The position numbers were made by a program, and so were the translations under genes. Positions 46,980 to 57,000 of a stretch of 64,000 bases of DNA are shown here, piece by piece. Location: positions 28,024,710 to 28,088,709 of the forward strand of contig JAFMSR010000010.1 in NCBI GenBank assembly GCA_022818135.1. The letters run 5' to 3'. The first letter of the stretch is position 1; each line of letters begins with the position of its first letter. Under the pieces are notes generated by a model. That model had not been told where the DNA came from. It saw only the letters and a program-made list of their open reading frames with translations, and ran no database searches. This stretch comes from Saxidomus purpurata (lineage: Eukaryota; Mollusca; Bivalvia; Venerida; Veneridae).

Positions 46980-48440
46980 TAGTGACAGTGTCTCCTACAT
47001 TTACAGATAGAAACTGTTCTCTGACATCAGCTGACTGTGTTTCTGGCATAAGTCTAGTGACACAGATTATTGTCAGTCTTTTGACTGACCCAGACTTTTG
47101 GATTTTCTGTTTCCTCTATCATGTGTCAATCTGTGAATAGTGATTCTAAACAGTGCTATGAGAAAAATATTTTGTAGTCATGGGGGCAGGTGGAGTACTT
47201 TGATTTGATTAGCTCAGAAGTGTTCTATTTATAGCCCATTTTGCTGTTCTATTTATAGCCCATTTTGCTGGATAAAAATGCAGATAAAGAGAGTTGATTT
47301 AAATCAAACTATTTCATCTGCCCCCATACAAGTGACTTATGATAAACTGTACTTAACCGTATACAATGTATACATGTTCTTATTCTACTCCACAGTGCTA
47401 TTCAATCTACTAAAAATTCAATTTTGGAAGGAATTTCGTGTAACATCATGGGAAGAGGGTTTTAAAACTAACAGTGATTAATTTATTGAAATAAATTTGG
47501 AAATCAAAAAGTATTGTTTTCATGTATTTTGTCTTCTGAAGGAAAATATTAAAATATCAGTCAGTTTTGTAGCAGAATTGAGTGTAATAATTTCTCAGAA
47601 AAACAAGAACAGCGACTCTTCAATTTGCATTATGTTTATCACACCTGAGGAGGATGCACTACAATCAAACTATTACTATCAACACAGTGGGACATTTGTC
47701 GTCCATCTGTAACGCTACAGTTTACTTGTAAGCAGTGTTGAGGCCACAGTTTTAGCCCAATCTTACTGTAACTTGTTGAGTACATTTACCCTTGCAAAGC
47801 TTCATCTGAGCTCATGACTGGGTGATGGAAGGTTTGAAAAAATGTTCAGTCACAGAAAAATTAACAGTTGTCTCTCTTGGACTTGTGGGTACATATTTCA
47901 CCTGATCTACACGAAACACAAGCAGAATGGTTGTCTTTATAAAAAGCAAGTCTAGTTCAATTTTGTTCAAAACTTGGTCACCTAGTTTGATTATAGTGAA
48001 ACTTTGTAAATACATTGTCTAAAATATCAGCATTTGAATTGGTTAAAGTTGTGTGTGCTATCTACTGTCATGCACATATTGCAGCTACAATTTGTATAAA
48101 GGAATTAATTTTAAATTGTTTGGCTGAAATTTTACCTGCAGCCTACTATAATGCATATTTCATTAACCACTTTAGGATTGGTTTTAAACTTCAATAAAAT
48201 ATTCATGGGTATCGGACAATCATGGTAGATTTACATAACTTCTGAAAGACTTTGTGAAATTTTGACCTGCAGTTCACTGAGTTATTTTGGTCAAAGATTT
48301 TTGGAAGCCCACTGGCAGTGGCTGTATGTAGTTGTCACAGTGGCGGTTCAGTGAATGTTGACGTGTGTGGGAGTCTGACAGTACGAGCTTGTTCCTACTA
48401 TAATATCCGCATGCATTGAATGATTTTGAATTGACTTCGC
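46980..48440 (+). other. eIF3M 3' UTR and downstream sequence
   Basis: AT-rich, non-coding. AATAAA occurs at 47490-47495 and again at 48193-48198, either of which could terminate the eIF3M mRNA. A 21-bp direct duplication (TGTTCTATTTATAGCCCATTT) occurs at about 47221-47268. Confidence 0.45.
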
Positions 48441-48697
48441 ACAGTAATGTTGTTCACCAAAACGGGACAGCCTTTCACATGTAAGATTGAGGTTCGTAGC
48501 TCAAAGGTCAAGGTTACACTTGGAGGTTAAAGGTGAAAAATGGGCTTGTCTGAGCTGTAACTTGTCATGCTAGAGGGATTTTGAACTGCCATTAAAGTTT
48601 ACAGTGTGTGGCTTACAAGACCCTATTTCCTGTTAAACTGTAACAGTTGGTGGGCTTGACATGTTGCCATCAAGTGTTATAAGATAAAGTCCTTTTT

Positions 48698-49861
48698 ATG
48701 CCCCCACAAAGTGGGGTGCATATAGCGTTGCACTTGTCCGTCCGTCCGTCCGTCCGTACGTCCCGAAATCTTGTGAACGCAACTCCTCTTAAACCGGATG
48801 GCAGATTTTGCTTAAACTTCCAGGGATGAACAACCTTAATGTGTAGATGGTAGTAAAGGAAGGAATTTTCGCGGCGACCAAATTTAACAGAATTATGGCC
48901 CTTTGTTGATTTTTCACTATATACCAAAATCTTGTGAACGCAACTCCTCTTAAACCGGATGGCAGATTTTGCTTAAACTTCCAGGGATGAACAACCTTAA
49001 TGTGTAGATGGTAGTAAAGAAAGGAATTTTTGCTGCGACCAAATTTAACAGAATAATGGCCCTTTGTTGATTTTTCACTATATACTATGTAGAAATTTTG
49101 TGAACGCAACTCCTCTTAAACCGGATGGCAGATTTTGCTTAAACTTCCAGGGATGAACAACCTTAATGTGTAGATGGCAGTAAAGGAAGGAATTTTTGCT
49201 GCGGCCAAATTTAACAGAATTATGGCCCTTTGTTGATTTTCACTATATACCATATAGAAATTTTGTGAACGCAACTCCTCTTAAACTGGTTGGCAGATTT
49301 TGCTTAAACTTCCAGGGATGAACAACCTTAATGTGTAGATGGTAGTAAAGGAAGGAATTTTTGTTGCGACCAAATTTAACAGAATTATGGCCCTTTGTTA
49401 AGTTTTTCACTATATACCATATAGAAATATTGTGAACGCAACTCCTCTTAAACCGGATGGCAGATTTTGCTTAAACTTCCAGGGATGAACAGCTTTAATG
49501 TGTAGATGGTAGTAAAGGAAGAAATTTTTGTTGCGACCAAATTTAACAGAATTATGGCCCTTTGTTGATTTTTTCACCATATACCATATAAATTTGTTCA
49601 CCAAATTTAACAGAATTATGGCCCTTTGTTGATTTTTCACTATATACCATATAAATAATTGAACATATAAATTTTACATTTGTAATTTAATTTAACATGT
49701 ACATAAGGTTACCTGTAGATCATTTTAGGTATATGTACAGAAATGAAACAGTGGAATGAAAAAGTTCCACATAAAAATCTTACATACAGATATGCTTGCT
49801 CTTGTTTATGAGCACATCTGCACAGTGGGGGCATCCGTGTCCTTTGGACACAATTCTAGTT
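48698..49861 (+). mobile_element. Helentron-like element, ATGCCCCCAC family (complete)
   Basis: ATGCCCCCAC (48698-48707) opens a hairpin head (CCCCCACAAAGTGGGG) followed by five CCGT repeats. Five units of 161-167 bp follow (TTGTGAACGCAACTCC at about 48771, 48932, 49098, 49263 and 49430), plus a truncated sixth. The exact inverse GTGGGGGCAT is at 49825-49834, then the perfect hairpin GTGTCC-TTT-GGACAC (49837-49851) and CTAG (49856-49859). The open frames inside merely follow the repeat period. Confidence 0.8.
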
Positions 49862-50290
49862 ATAGAATTTCTTCCCTTTCACTAACAAAGTGCCAGGGTG
49901 AACTATTAGGACCACTCTCTGTCTGTCCAACATTTCCTTTAAATGACATCTCTGAAACCACTGGGCATATGTTGATGAAACTTGGCAGTAATGTTTCTTG
50001 CATGAAGCTCTATCAAAGTTGTTCAAAGAATTGCTTCCATGAAAAAATCTGGTTGCCATGGAGAAGGAAAGGAAAAACATTTTAAAATCTTCTGAAAAAT
50101 GGTAGTCCCAGGACGTCCTTTTATGTTCCATGAAGGATGAGCGTTAAGTTGCTGCTTTGTCAATTTCTCAAACCATCTGTCACACTTGTGAGGGGCATAA
50201 CTCCAACATTATTAACTGGATTTTATTGAAACTTCACACAATAATGGAGGACATTGAGATTATGTGCATTGCCGCAGAATTGTAATTCTA
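49862..50290 (+). mobile_element. fragment of the GCTCACCTG family plus unassigned sequence
   Basis: 49862-50110 has the head remnant CACTAACAAAGTGCCAGGGTG and the first unit (CTCTGAAACCACTGGGC). 50110-50290 includes GAGGGGCATAACTCC but no terminus. Confidence 0.5.
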
Positions 50291-50298
50291 CCTTTTCT

Positions 50299-51559
50299 GC
50301 TCACCTGGCACAAAGTGCCAGAGTGAGCTATTAGGATCGCATTCCGTCCGGCTTCTGTCTTACGTCCATCCGTCTATAATTTCCTTCAAACGACATCTCT
50401 GAAACCACTGGGCCAATGTTGATGAAACATTGCAGGGATGTTCCTTGCATGAAGCTCTATCGAATTTGTTCAAAGAATTCCATTCCATGCAAAACTCTGG
50501 TTACTATGGCAAACAGATAGGAAAAACTTAAAAAATCTTCTTGTCTGAAACCACAAGGCCTAGAGCTTAGATATTTGGTATGTAGCTTTGTCTAGTGGAC
50601 CTCTACCAAGATTGTTCAAATTATGACCACCTGGTCAAAATTGACCCCGCGCGGGTGGTCACTTAGTTTTGCATAGGCTTTATATCTCTGAAACCACAAG
50701 GCCTTGAGCTTAGATATTTGGCATGTAGCATTGTCTAGTGGACCTCTACCAAGATTGTTCAAATTATGACCCGGGGATCAAAATTGACCCTGCGCAGATG
50801 GTCACTTAGTTTTGCATAGGCTTTCTATAGGAAAAACTTTAAAAGTCTTCTCTGAAACCACAAGGCCTAGAGCTCAGATATTTGCCATGTAGCATTGTCT
50901 AGGGGACCTCTACCAAGATTGTTCAAATTATGACTCCGGGATCAAAACTGACCCTGTAGGGGGAGTCACTTAGTTTTACGTAGGCTTATATAGGAAAAAC
51001 TTTAAAAATCTTCTTCTCTGAAACCACAAGGCCTAGAGCTTAGATATTTGGCATTTAGCATTTGCTAGTGGACCTGTAGCAAGATTGTTCAAATCATAAC
51101 CCTCGGGCCAAACTTACCCCACCTGGGGGGTCACTTGGTTTTGCATAGGCTTATATAGGAAAAAATTAAAAAGTCTTCTCTGAAGCCACAAGGCCTAGAG
51201 ATTAGATATTTGGCATGTAAAAATGCCTATTGGACATCTACCAAGATTGTTCAAATCCTGACCCCCAGGTCAAAATTTAGGGGGGCGGGGCGAGGGAAGG
51301 AGGCGACTTGATTTCACATAGGCTTATATGGGGAAAACTTAGGCCGACAGGCAGAGAATAGATATTTGGAATGTTACTTAGCATTGTGTAGTAGACCTCT
51401 ACGACTTATGTTAGAATCATGAGCCCTTGTATTATAGCCAATGGAAGTCAACAGGTCGTACCATTTTTAGCCTCTTTAGAGGATGGTGGACCCAATAAGC
51501 ACAATTACAAACCAATGGTAGTCAGGTGAGCGATATAGGGCCATCATGGCCCTCTTGTT
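50299..51559 (+). mobile_element. Helentron-like element, GCTCACCTG family (best copy)
   Basis: The head GCTCACCTGGCAC-AAA-GTGCC forms a hairpin (50299-50328). Five units of about 140-167 bp follow, each with CACAAGGCCTAGAGCTTAGA and GTGGACCTCTACCAAGATTG. CAGGTGAGC (51523-51531) is the inverse of the 5' nine bases. Next come a 17-nt palindrome AGGGCCATCATGGCCCT (51537-51553) and CTTGTT (51554-51559). It is interrupted near its 3' end by the tiny element at 51451-51511. Non-coding. Confidence 0.8.
51451..51511 (+). mobile_element. tiny ~60-bp element, copy 2
   Basis: GGTCGTACC, a decayed CCTCTTTAGAGG hairpin, ATGGTGGACCCAATAAGC and ACAATTACAAA. It is flanked by CCAATGGAAGTCA (51438-51450) and CCAATGGTAGTCA (51512-51524). 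The host element's empty version is visible at about 14560 (CCAATGGTAGACAGG), confirming an insertion. Confidence 0.75.
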
Positions 51560-52240
51560 TAGTTTTCGAATTCTCCCCCTTTATGAAATCGTTTCTGGAG
51601 CATAACTCAAAAACTATGTCAGGGATTGAGTTGATAAGAAGCCATTTAGAGGGAGTGCAGTGATCAAGGTCAAAGACTTGAGCTAATTTTTGAATTAATC
51701 TTATAAAGTACGATTCTCAAATGACTATGACAGCCAAATATTAAAGCCAAGTGGTGTTAAGCCTGTCCAGGAGCAACAAGGTGCAATTGAACTGCACAGA
51801 GCAAGAGTTTGATGGATTTCTACCTGACTATGTAATTAATATATTTCTCACTCTAGCATCAGATGAGCTGTGCAACTTTATTTTCACATACAAGCTCATA
51901 CCAATAGGTTATGTTATAAGTTGGGCCTACCAATAAGCAGACGACAATAGGAAAATATGAATCCAGGTCTGAAGTTTTTGGCAAACATTTATGCCAAATG
52001 TCTAATGGTGTTTGATAATTATTGAAAGATGTAAGTTAGTTACTTTTTGGAAATTGTTTAGAAATCCAAGAGCAAACATCACATACTGGTAGATACAGTA
52101 TTGAACTACAATTTTTAAAACCAAATAAAATATGAAAATCTACTTTGATACCTGGTAATTGAAATTCTTTAAAGCACAGTTATCTTTTGGAAGAAGTAAT
52201 TGATGCAACTGAAAGTCATGAAGAAACCATTTATGATTAT
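51560..52240. other. intergenic, repeat scraps
   Basis: 51560-51660 resembles a decayed 146-bp-type monomer (GGAGCATAACTCAAAAACTA; GGGAGTGCAGTG). The rest is unrecognised and AT-rich. Confidence 0.4.
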
Positions 52241-52246
52241 TTCCAT

Positions 52247-52252
52247 TTTATT
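52247..52252 (-). terminator. polyadenylation signal of the deacylase gene
   Basis: AATAAA on the minus strand, about 55 nt after the stop codon at 52305. Confidence 0.6.
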
Positions 52253-52304
52253 CATGTTTCATTTAAGTTACATTTTGGTACTGATGTCAGTATACTGGAA
52301 AAGT

Positions 52305-53108
52305 TTACTTAACAAAGATGACTTTGTGATTATATGACTTCAAATATCTCAGTAAACTAGGTAATGTTATTTTTGTTGCAAGTTTTGCATCTATTGGATG
52401 GAACATCAGTGAAGCGTCTTCTTTCATAAGACTTTTATGTATGACCATTTTCACATCTGCTGCATTTGGATTCATTAGAGCCAAGGGAGTTACTCCCCCT
52501 GGTTCAGTTCCTAAAATGGTGCACATGTCGTCTGCTGTGCCAAAGTTGAAATTCCTGTTTGCATTTAATGTTTTTCGCAGCTGTTTTAGGTCCATGTTGT
52601 AATCTTCATGACATAATGCAAGATAAAATTGTCCCTTTCTGTCTTTGAGAAACAAGTTTTTGCAGTAGAATGTGTTTGAATCCACTGTGCGACGCTCTTC
52701 TTTTGGTTTGTAAATTTCTGTTTCAAATGGAATTTTTAGTTTTTCAAAAGTGTCAAAAACTTTTAATGTGTCTGTTTTCAAAACACAGGGCACTTGTCTT
52801 ATGATTCCATCTGGTGATCTATCCAAAACACTTGTAAAACTTCCAGCAGCTGTGTCATGAACACTGCTATTTAAACAAGCTCCTTGACTTTCTGCGCATG
52901 GAGTTGCCGGACCATTCTGATCGTTGTTTCCTAAAGTGTTGTCTGCAGAGATTAACTGACACTTGCTACTAGTGTTAAAAGTTACAGAGGATTCTTCATG
53001 GTTGTGGTCCGTGTGTGTCGAGTCCAAACTGAGTCCAGAAAGGTTGCTGACTTCCAGGAAAATATTGATGTCCCCTCTCCCAACCACACCTAGAAACTCC
53101 AGGCGGGC
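52305..53108 (-). CDS. PRORSD1: PRORSD1-like aminoacyl-tRNA deacylase (YbaK/ProX domain)
   Basis: The last ~155 residues form a YbaK/ProX editing domain, which clears mischarged aminoacyl-tRNA in trans. Visible are the conserved lysine segment FYCKNLFLKDRKGQFYLAL, LRKTLNANRNFNFGTADDM, the glycine-rich loop EPGGVTPLAL and VKMVIHKSLMKEDASLMFHP. The open frame is uninterrupted from 53108, where a strong polypyrimidine-AG (CCCCTCTCCTGCAG) suggests a splice acceptor, to the stop at 52305 (267 codons). No ATG lies near the 5' end of the frame (the first candidate is GTG at 53087), so an upstream exon is likely. The ~110 residues before the domain (GRGDINIFLEVSNLSGL, then a Ser/Asn-rich stretch) are extra relative to typical single-domain PRORSD1 of about 165-170 aa. 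Confidence 0.85.
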   Translation of the reverse strand, partial: ARLEFLGVVGRGDINIFLEVSNLSGLSLDSTHTDHNHEESSVTFNTSSKCQLISADNTLGNNDQNGPATPCAESQGACLNSSVHDTAAGSFTSVLDRSPDGIIRQVPCVLKTDTLKVFDTFEKLKIPFETEIYKPKEERRTVDSNTFYCKNLFLKDRKGQFYLALCHEDYNMDLKQLRKTLNANRNFNFGTADDMCTILGTEPGGVTPLALMNPNAADVKMVIHKSLMKEDASLMFHPIDAKLATKITLPSLLRYLKSYNHKVIFVK

Positions 53109-53860
53109 CTGCAGGAGAGGGGACAGGGGATATCCTGATGCTGTAATGGTGGTTGTTTATTTGCCCCAGACTCCGAAGAACTGGGGTGCAGGGCATATTG
53201 AACTTGTGTAAGTAAATCCTTCATTGAATTGATTATTTCAGCATAGACACTATTTCTATCTCTTCTCTGTCTTAAAACCTAAAGTTGAAAATAACAAACA
53301 TGTTCAGGAGATACTAGCTTCCATCAATTATCTCCTTTCGAAATTTCATCAATTACTGCTTCTCAGCTAAGTTTCTATTCATTCTTCAAACAACTGTAAA
53401 TCCACTGTTTGGACTTGGCGCATCATTTTAGTTGCTTTGTTTCTGTTAAACAACTTTTTACTTTGAAGTTAATTGTCATGACTGCATGTTCACTGTCTAT
53501 TGCTTTACCTAGCAACTATTGTTGCCAGGGGTATTCATACGTATTTCTTTATTCCATTATTGATATTTCATTTTTCCTGCAAAAAGAAAGGAAGGAATAT
53601 TATCTACAATTAAACAATATTAGTCAAACAAAATCATAGTCATAAATATTACTTCATTAAATTACTCTTTACTTTAATTTCATGTAATATTGTAATATAT
53701 TAAATATACATGTAATATATTAATTAATGATCAATATAATTTGCTATATTTCTTACCTTCAGAATGAAAATGATTTAGTTTAAAAGTTTAACTGGTATTT
53801 ATTACCTGTAGTTTGTGTATTTCACCACAATTACGTCAGCCTATATTGGAAAAATCTATT
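53109..53860. other. intergenic between the divergent deacylase and oxidase genes
   Basis: AT-rich. No upstream exon of the deacylase could be placed here with confidence. Confidence 0.4.
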
Positions 53861-53942
53861 TTTATCTTACAGGTCACATGACTGCTTAAAATAGTACCAA
53901 GGTCACATGGAATAATATTTTGGTCACATGACTTGAGGTGAA
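53829..53942 (+). promoter_or_regulatory. cluster of three GGTCACATG boxes and a CRE-like site
   Basis: GGTCACATG occurs at 53872-53880, 53901-53909 and 53932-53940 (29- and 31-bp spacing). The first and third are followed by AC, giving the near-palindrome GTCACATGAC bound by bHLH-zip factors of the MITF/TFE/USF type. TTACGTCA (53831-53838) is CRE-like. The cluster ends 85 bp before the oxidase ATG. A role is inference, and the boxes could lie in 5' UTR. Confidence 0.4.
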
Positions 53943-54024
53943 GGCCTAAAGAAGATGAGTGCACTTCAAAAGCACTGAAACTGGTGTAAGCTTTGATTTT
54001 ACAGTGTGACAAGGGTGCTTCAGT

Positions 54025-57000
54025 ATGTCAGTGGAGAAAATCAATGGATATGTAGCATGTCCTGCCTGCAGCATCAGGTAAATAAGTGAAATTGTGTGAG
54101 AAATGGCAGATATCTGTTGACCTTTAAGGCTTTATTTTTAATGATCTCTAACTTTGATATTAAAGCAAGGTTATCGTATATACAGGGATATGAAACGCGC
54201 TATAGAGCAGACGAATTTATTGATTTTTCTGCGCCGTAGGTAAGACGGCGCTGTCCGATAATTTTCGATCCGTTAGCGTAGATAAAACTACTTGTCTTTG
54301 ATTATCGACGGTCGCTTTTCTCTAATTAATTGGTAACTGGTATTAAAAATAAAGAGGCACGGACCTATCTTTGTATTTGGGTCCGTGATAAAGAGGAAAA
54401 AAGTGAAAATTTAAAAGTATGGAAGATTATGTATTGATCTTGCAAATGTGTAAAAACAAAATGCGAATAAGCAAAAACAAATAACAAAAGAAGAGTGTAA
54501 AAGGCGCGATGGTATTACTGTCGTATTATACTTTCTAGTAAAAGATCAGATCAAATTAACTTATCAACAAATTATGTTTTTACAAAACCGAAATCACTTT
54601 GTTATAAATCATTTAATTTTCCTTTTATCGGCAAAAAGGCAATCAACAAAAAACAAAAACAACGTGAAAGGTGCGAAAGTTCTTCACGACATGTTTGTGT
54701 CATTTTATTTTGATATTAATTTTTGTAAAAAGTCATCAAAATAATTATCGACATCGCTTACTAATAGTTGTGTTGTCTTTTTGATGGAAACAAATTAATT
54801 GGTATGTTTGCAGAAAAAAGCGAAATAATTGCAACAAATCGCAATTGCTCAACACAACATGGAATCTAATTTTACACATCTACACACATTTTTAACCGTG
54901 ATATCAAGTGAATACTTATGAAACTGATTTTTTTATCGAGATCGTCATTTAACATGCTTAAAATGATCATTTTCATGTAAAAAGATATATTTTTTCTTAG
55001 GACTATAAGTAACGCACAGCATAACAAGTATGGCTACCAATCTTATTTACAGCCGAATGACGCTCGTTTTCAAATGTGTTTTAAACAATTTTTAGCCATT
55101 GTAACGGGTTTGCAAATAGTTTAATATGTGTATCAATGATTCATGAATATTTTTAATTCAACTTGGGACTCAATAACCACATCGGTGCGAAAATTCGTTA
55201 CTATGTAGAACCTGGTTTTGCAAATTTCGCCATTTTGCCGCCATTTTCACCAGCGCAAAAGTTAAACTTGACCAAATTTACCCACCCGAACTTCTCCTTC
55301 ATCACTTACCCGCTTTTTAAAAAAGAAATTACGCTTAAAAAAGAACACTTAACAAACCCTTTCTCAATGCAACCAAACCATATTATTTCGCAAACACAAA
55401 AGACGAGAAAGTCGCTACAAAGTTGGGCTATGTTAGCTCGCAGCTCCGCCATTTTCTCATCTTTCCCGTCAAACTTCTTACAGATGATCTGCACTTGAAA
55501 GGGTATATATTGCAAAAAATCGATATGACTTCTCACAAATAACTTGTCAGTGGATTAATCATAACTTACCAATTTGTTATGTAGAAATTCAACGTTGATA
55601 GATTGATAATATATTAGAGATTGAAGAAGATATTATCGATGATTTTCTGTATTCGCTTACTTAAAATGGCATCGTTGTGATGATGAAATCTCGCAAAATC
55701 TCGCAAAATCTCGTTACGGCAGAGAATTCGACCTTTTTCGCACCGTTTCACAATCCGTTTATATAACAAATCCTGCTACTATTGATACTGGGAGATAAAA
55801 TAGTCTTTTTATAGCACAAATGATAGTAACCAAATATACATGTAGTAGTCAGTAGATGTTCAAACTTACCACAACAGAAATAAATTTCATGCAGTGCCTA
55901 CTGAGATATCTATAAACTTGTACAATGTACCTGTGAATCTACTCGACATTGCATTATCTGGTTAAATGCATTGTATTTTAAAGAACTGCTTGTTGTGTTT
56001 TTTTCTCCAGTTTTAAACCCCTTCTTATAATAGACCAATTACTACAGTAGTCAGCAAATCATTTGATTTGACAAAACATACTACCTGAATGAGATTTTGT
56101 ATATTATGGGGACATGTATATACTATGACATGATGTTTCCAGCCACTTGCCAACCACAGGACAACTTAATGATGGAGTGTATGCAGCAACCTGTGAAGGA
56201 TGTGGACATTTCTTCAAGTTCAAGGTCAACCCGCCAGTGAGGTCAGAGGTCAAATTCACAGTTAATGGTGAGGAGGTGATAGGTAAGATTTTAGTTTTTT
56301 TTAAAGAAAAGTGCAAACTATTCTATTCACCCTTGTGGTGGTGCTGCACCTCAAGTAGATAAAATTTTAAATGCAATGGTCTATCTTCAAAAATTGAAAG
56401 TTTGCATACTTTTTAGGGTCAGTAAACAAAGTCATGAAGGCACAGGTAAGCTTCATTAAATTTAATGTCCCATTTCGCAAGAATCAGCATAAGCTCTGTG
56501 CAACAACCTCAAAGTTATAACATCGCAACTTTTCCTTTATTCCCAGGAATCTGCTTGTACCCTTTTACATCTGGGCAAACTGAGACAAAGTTGATTAATT
56601 TCTTGCTCAAGGAAAATAATAGCGGCAGCAGAGTAATTTAAAACTTGAATGTTGGCAAAGACATGAAGTTTGGCAAAGATTGCCCCATTTTTGTTTACTT
56701 TTAAAATCCTGATTAAAGTTTTGCATGCAAGTTGCTTTCTCACATACCACGGCAGATACTGGTTTGAAACTTTATGCTAGTGTTTAAAGTGATACAGAAA
56801 AAAACTACCACTTTTTGACATTTTCATAAATTACAGAATAGAGATAGAAAAAGAATTAGCGAAAATAAATGGCAAAATTCAACATCATAATTTAAAACGG
56901 GAAATTATTAATATCTTCTGAGTCTACACAACAAAACCTTGTACGAAACTTTTATCAATACTATTATAAACATTGTATAAGACTGAAAATTAGAGAGAAC

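Noticed and set aside
48670..49640. Minus-strand frames encoding repeated HLHIKVVHPWKFKQNLPSG
   Set aside because: The peptide repeats with the 161-167 bp DNA monomer and appears in several frames; it is an artefact of the tandem repeat.
55163..55498. 111-codon plus-strand frame in oxidase intron 1
   Set aside because: No domain, Thr/Asn/Lys/Phe-rich composition, no convincing splice sites; the minus strand looks more interesting.
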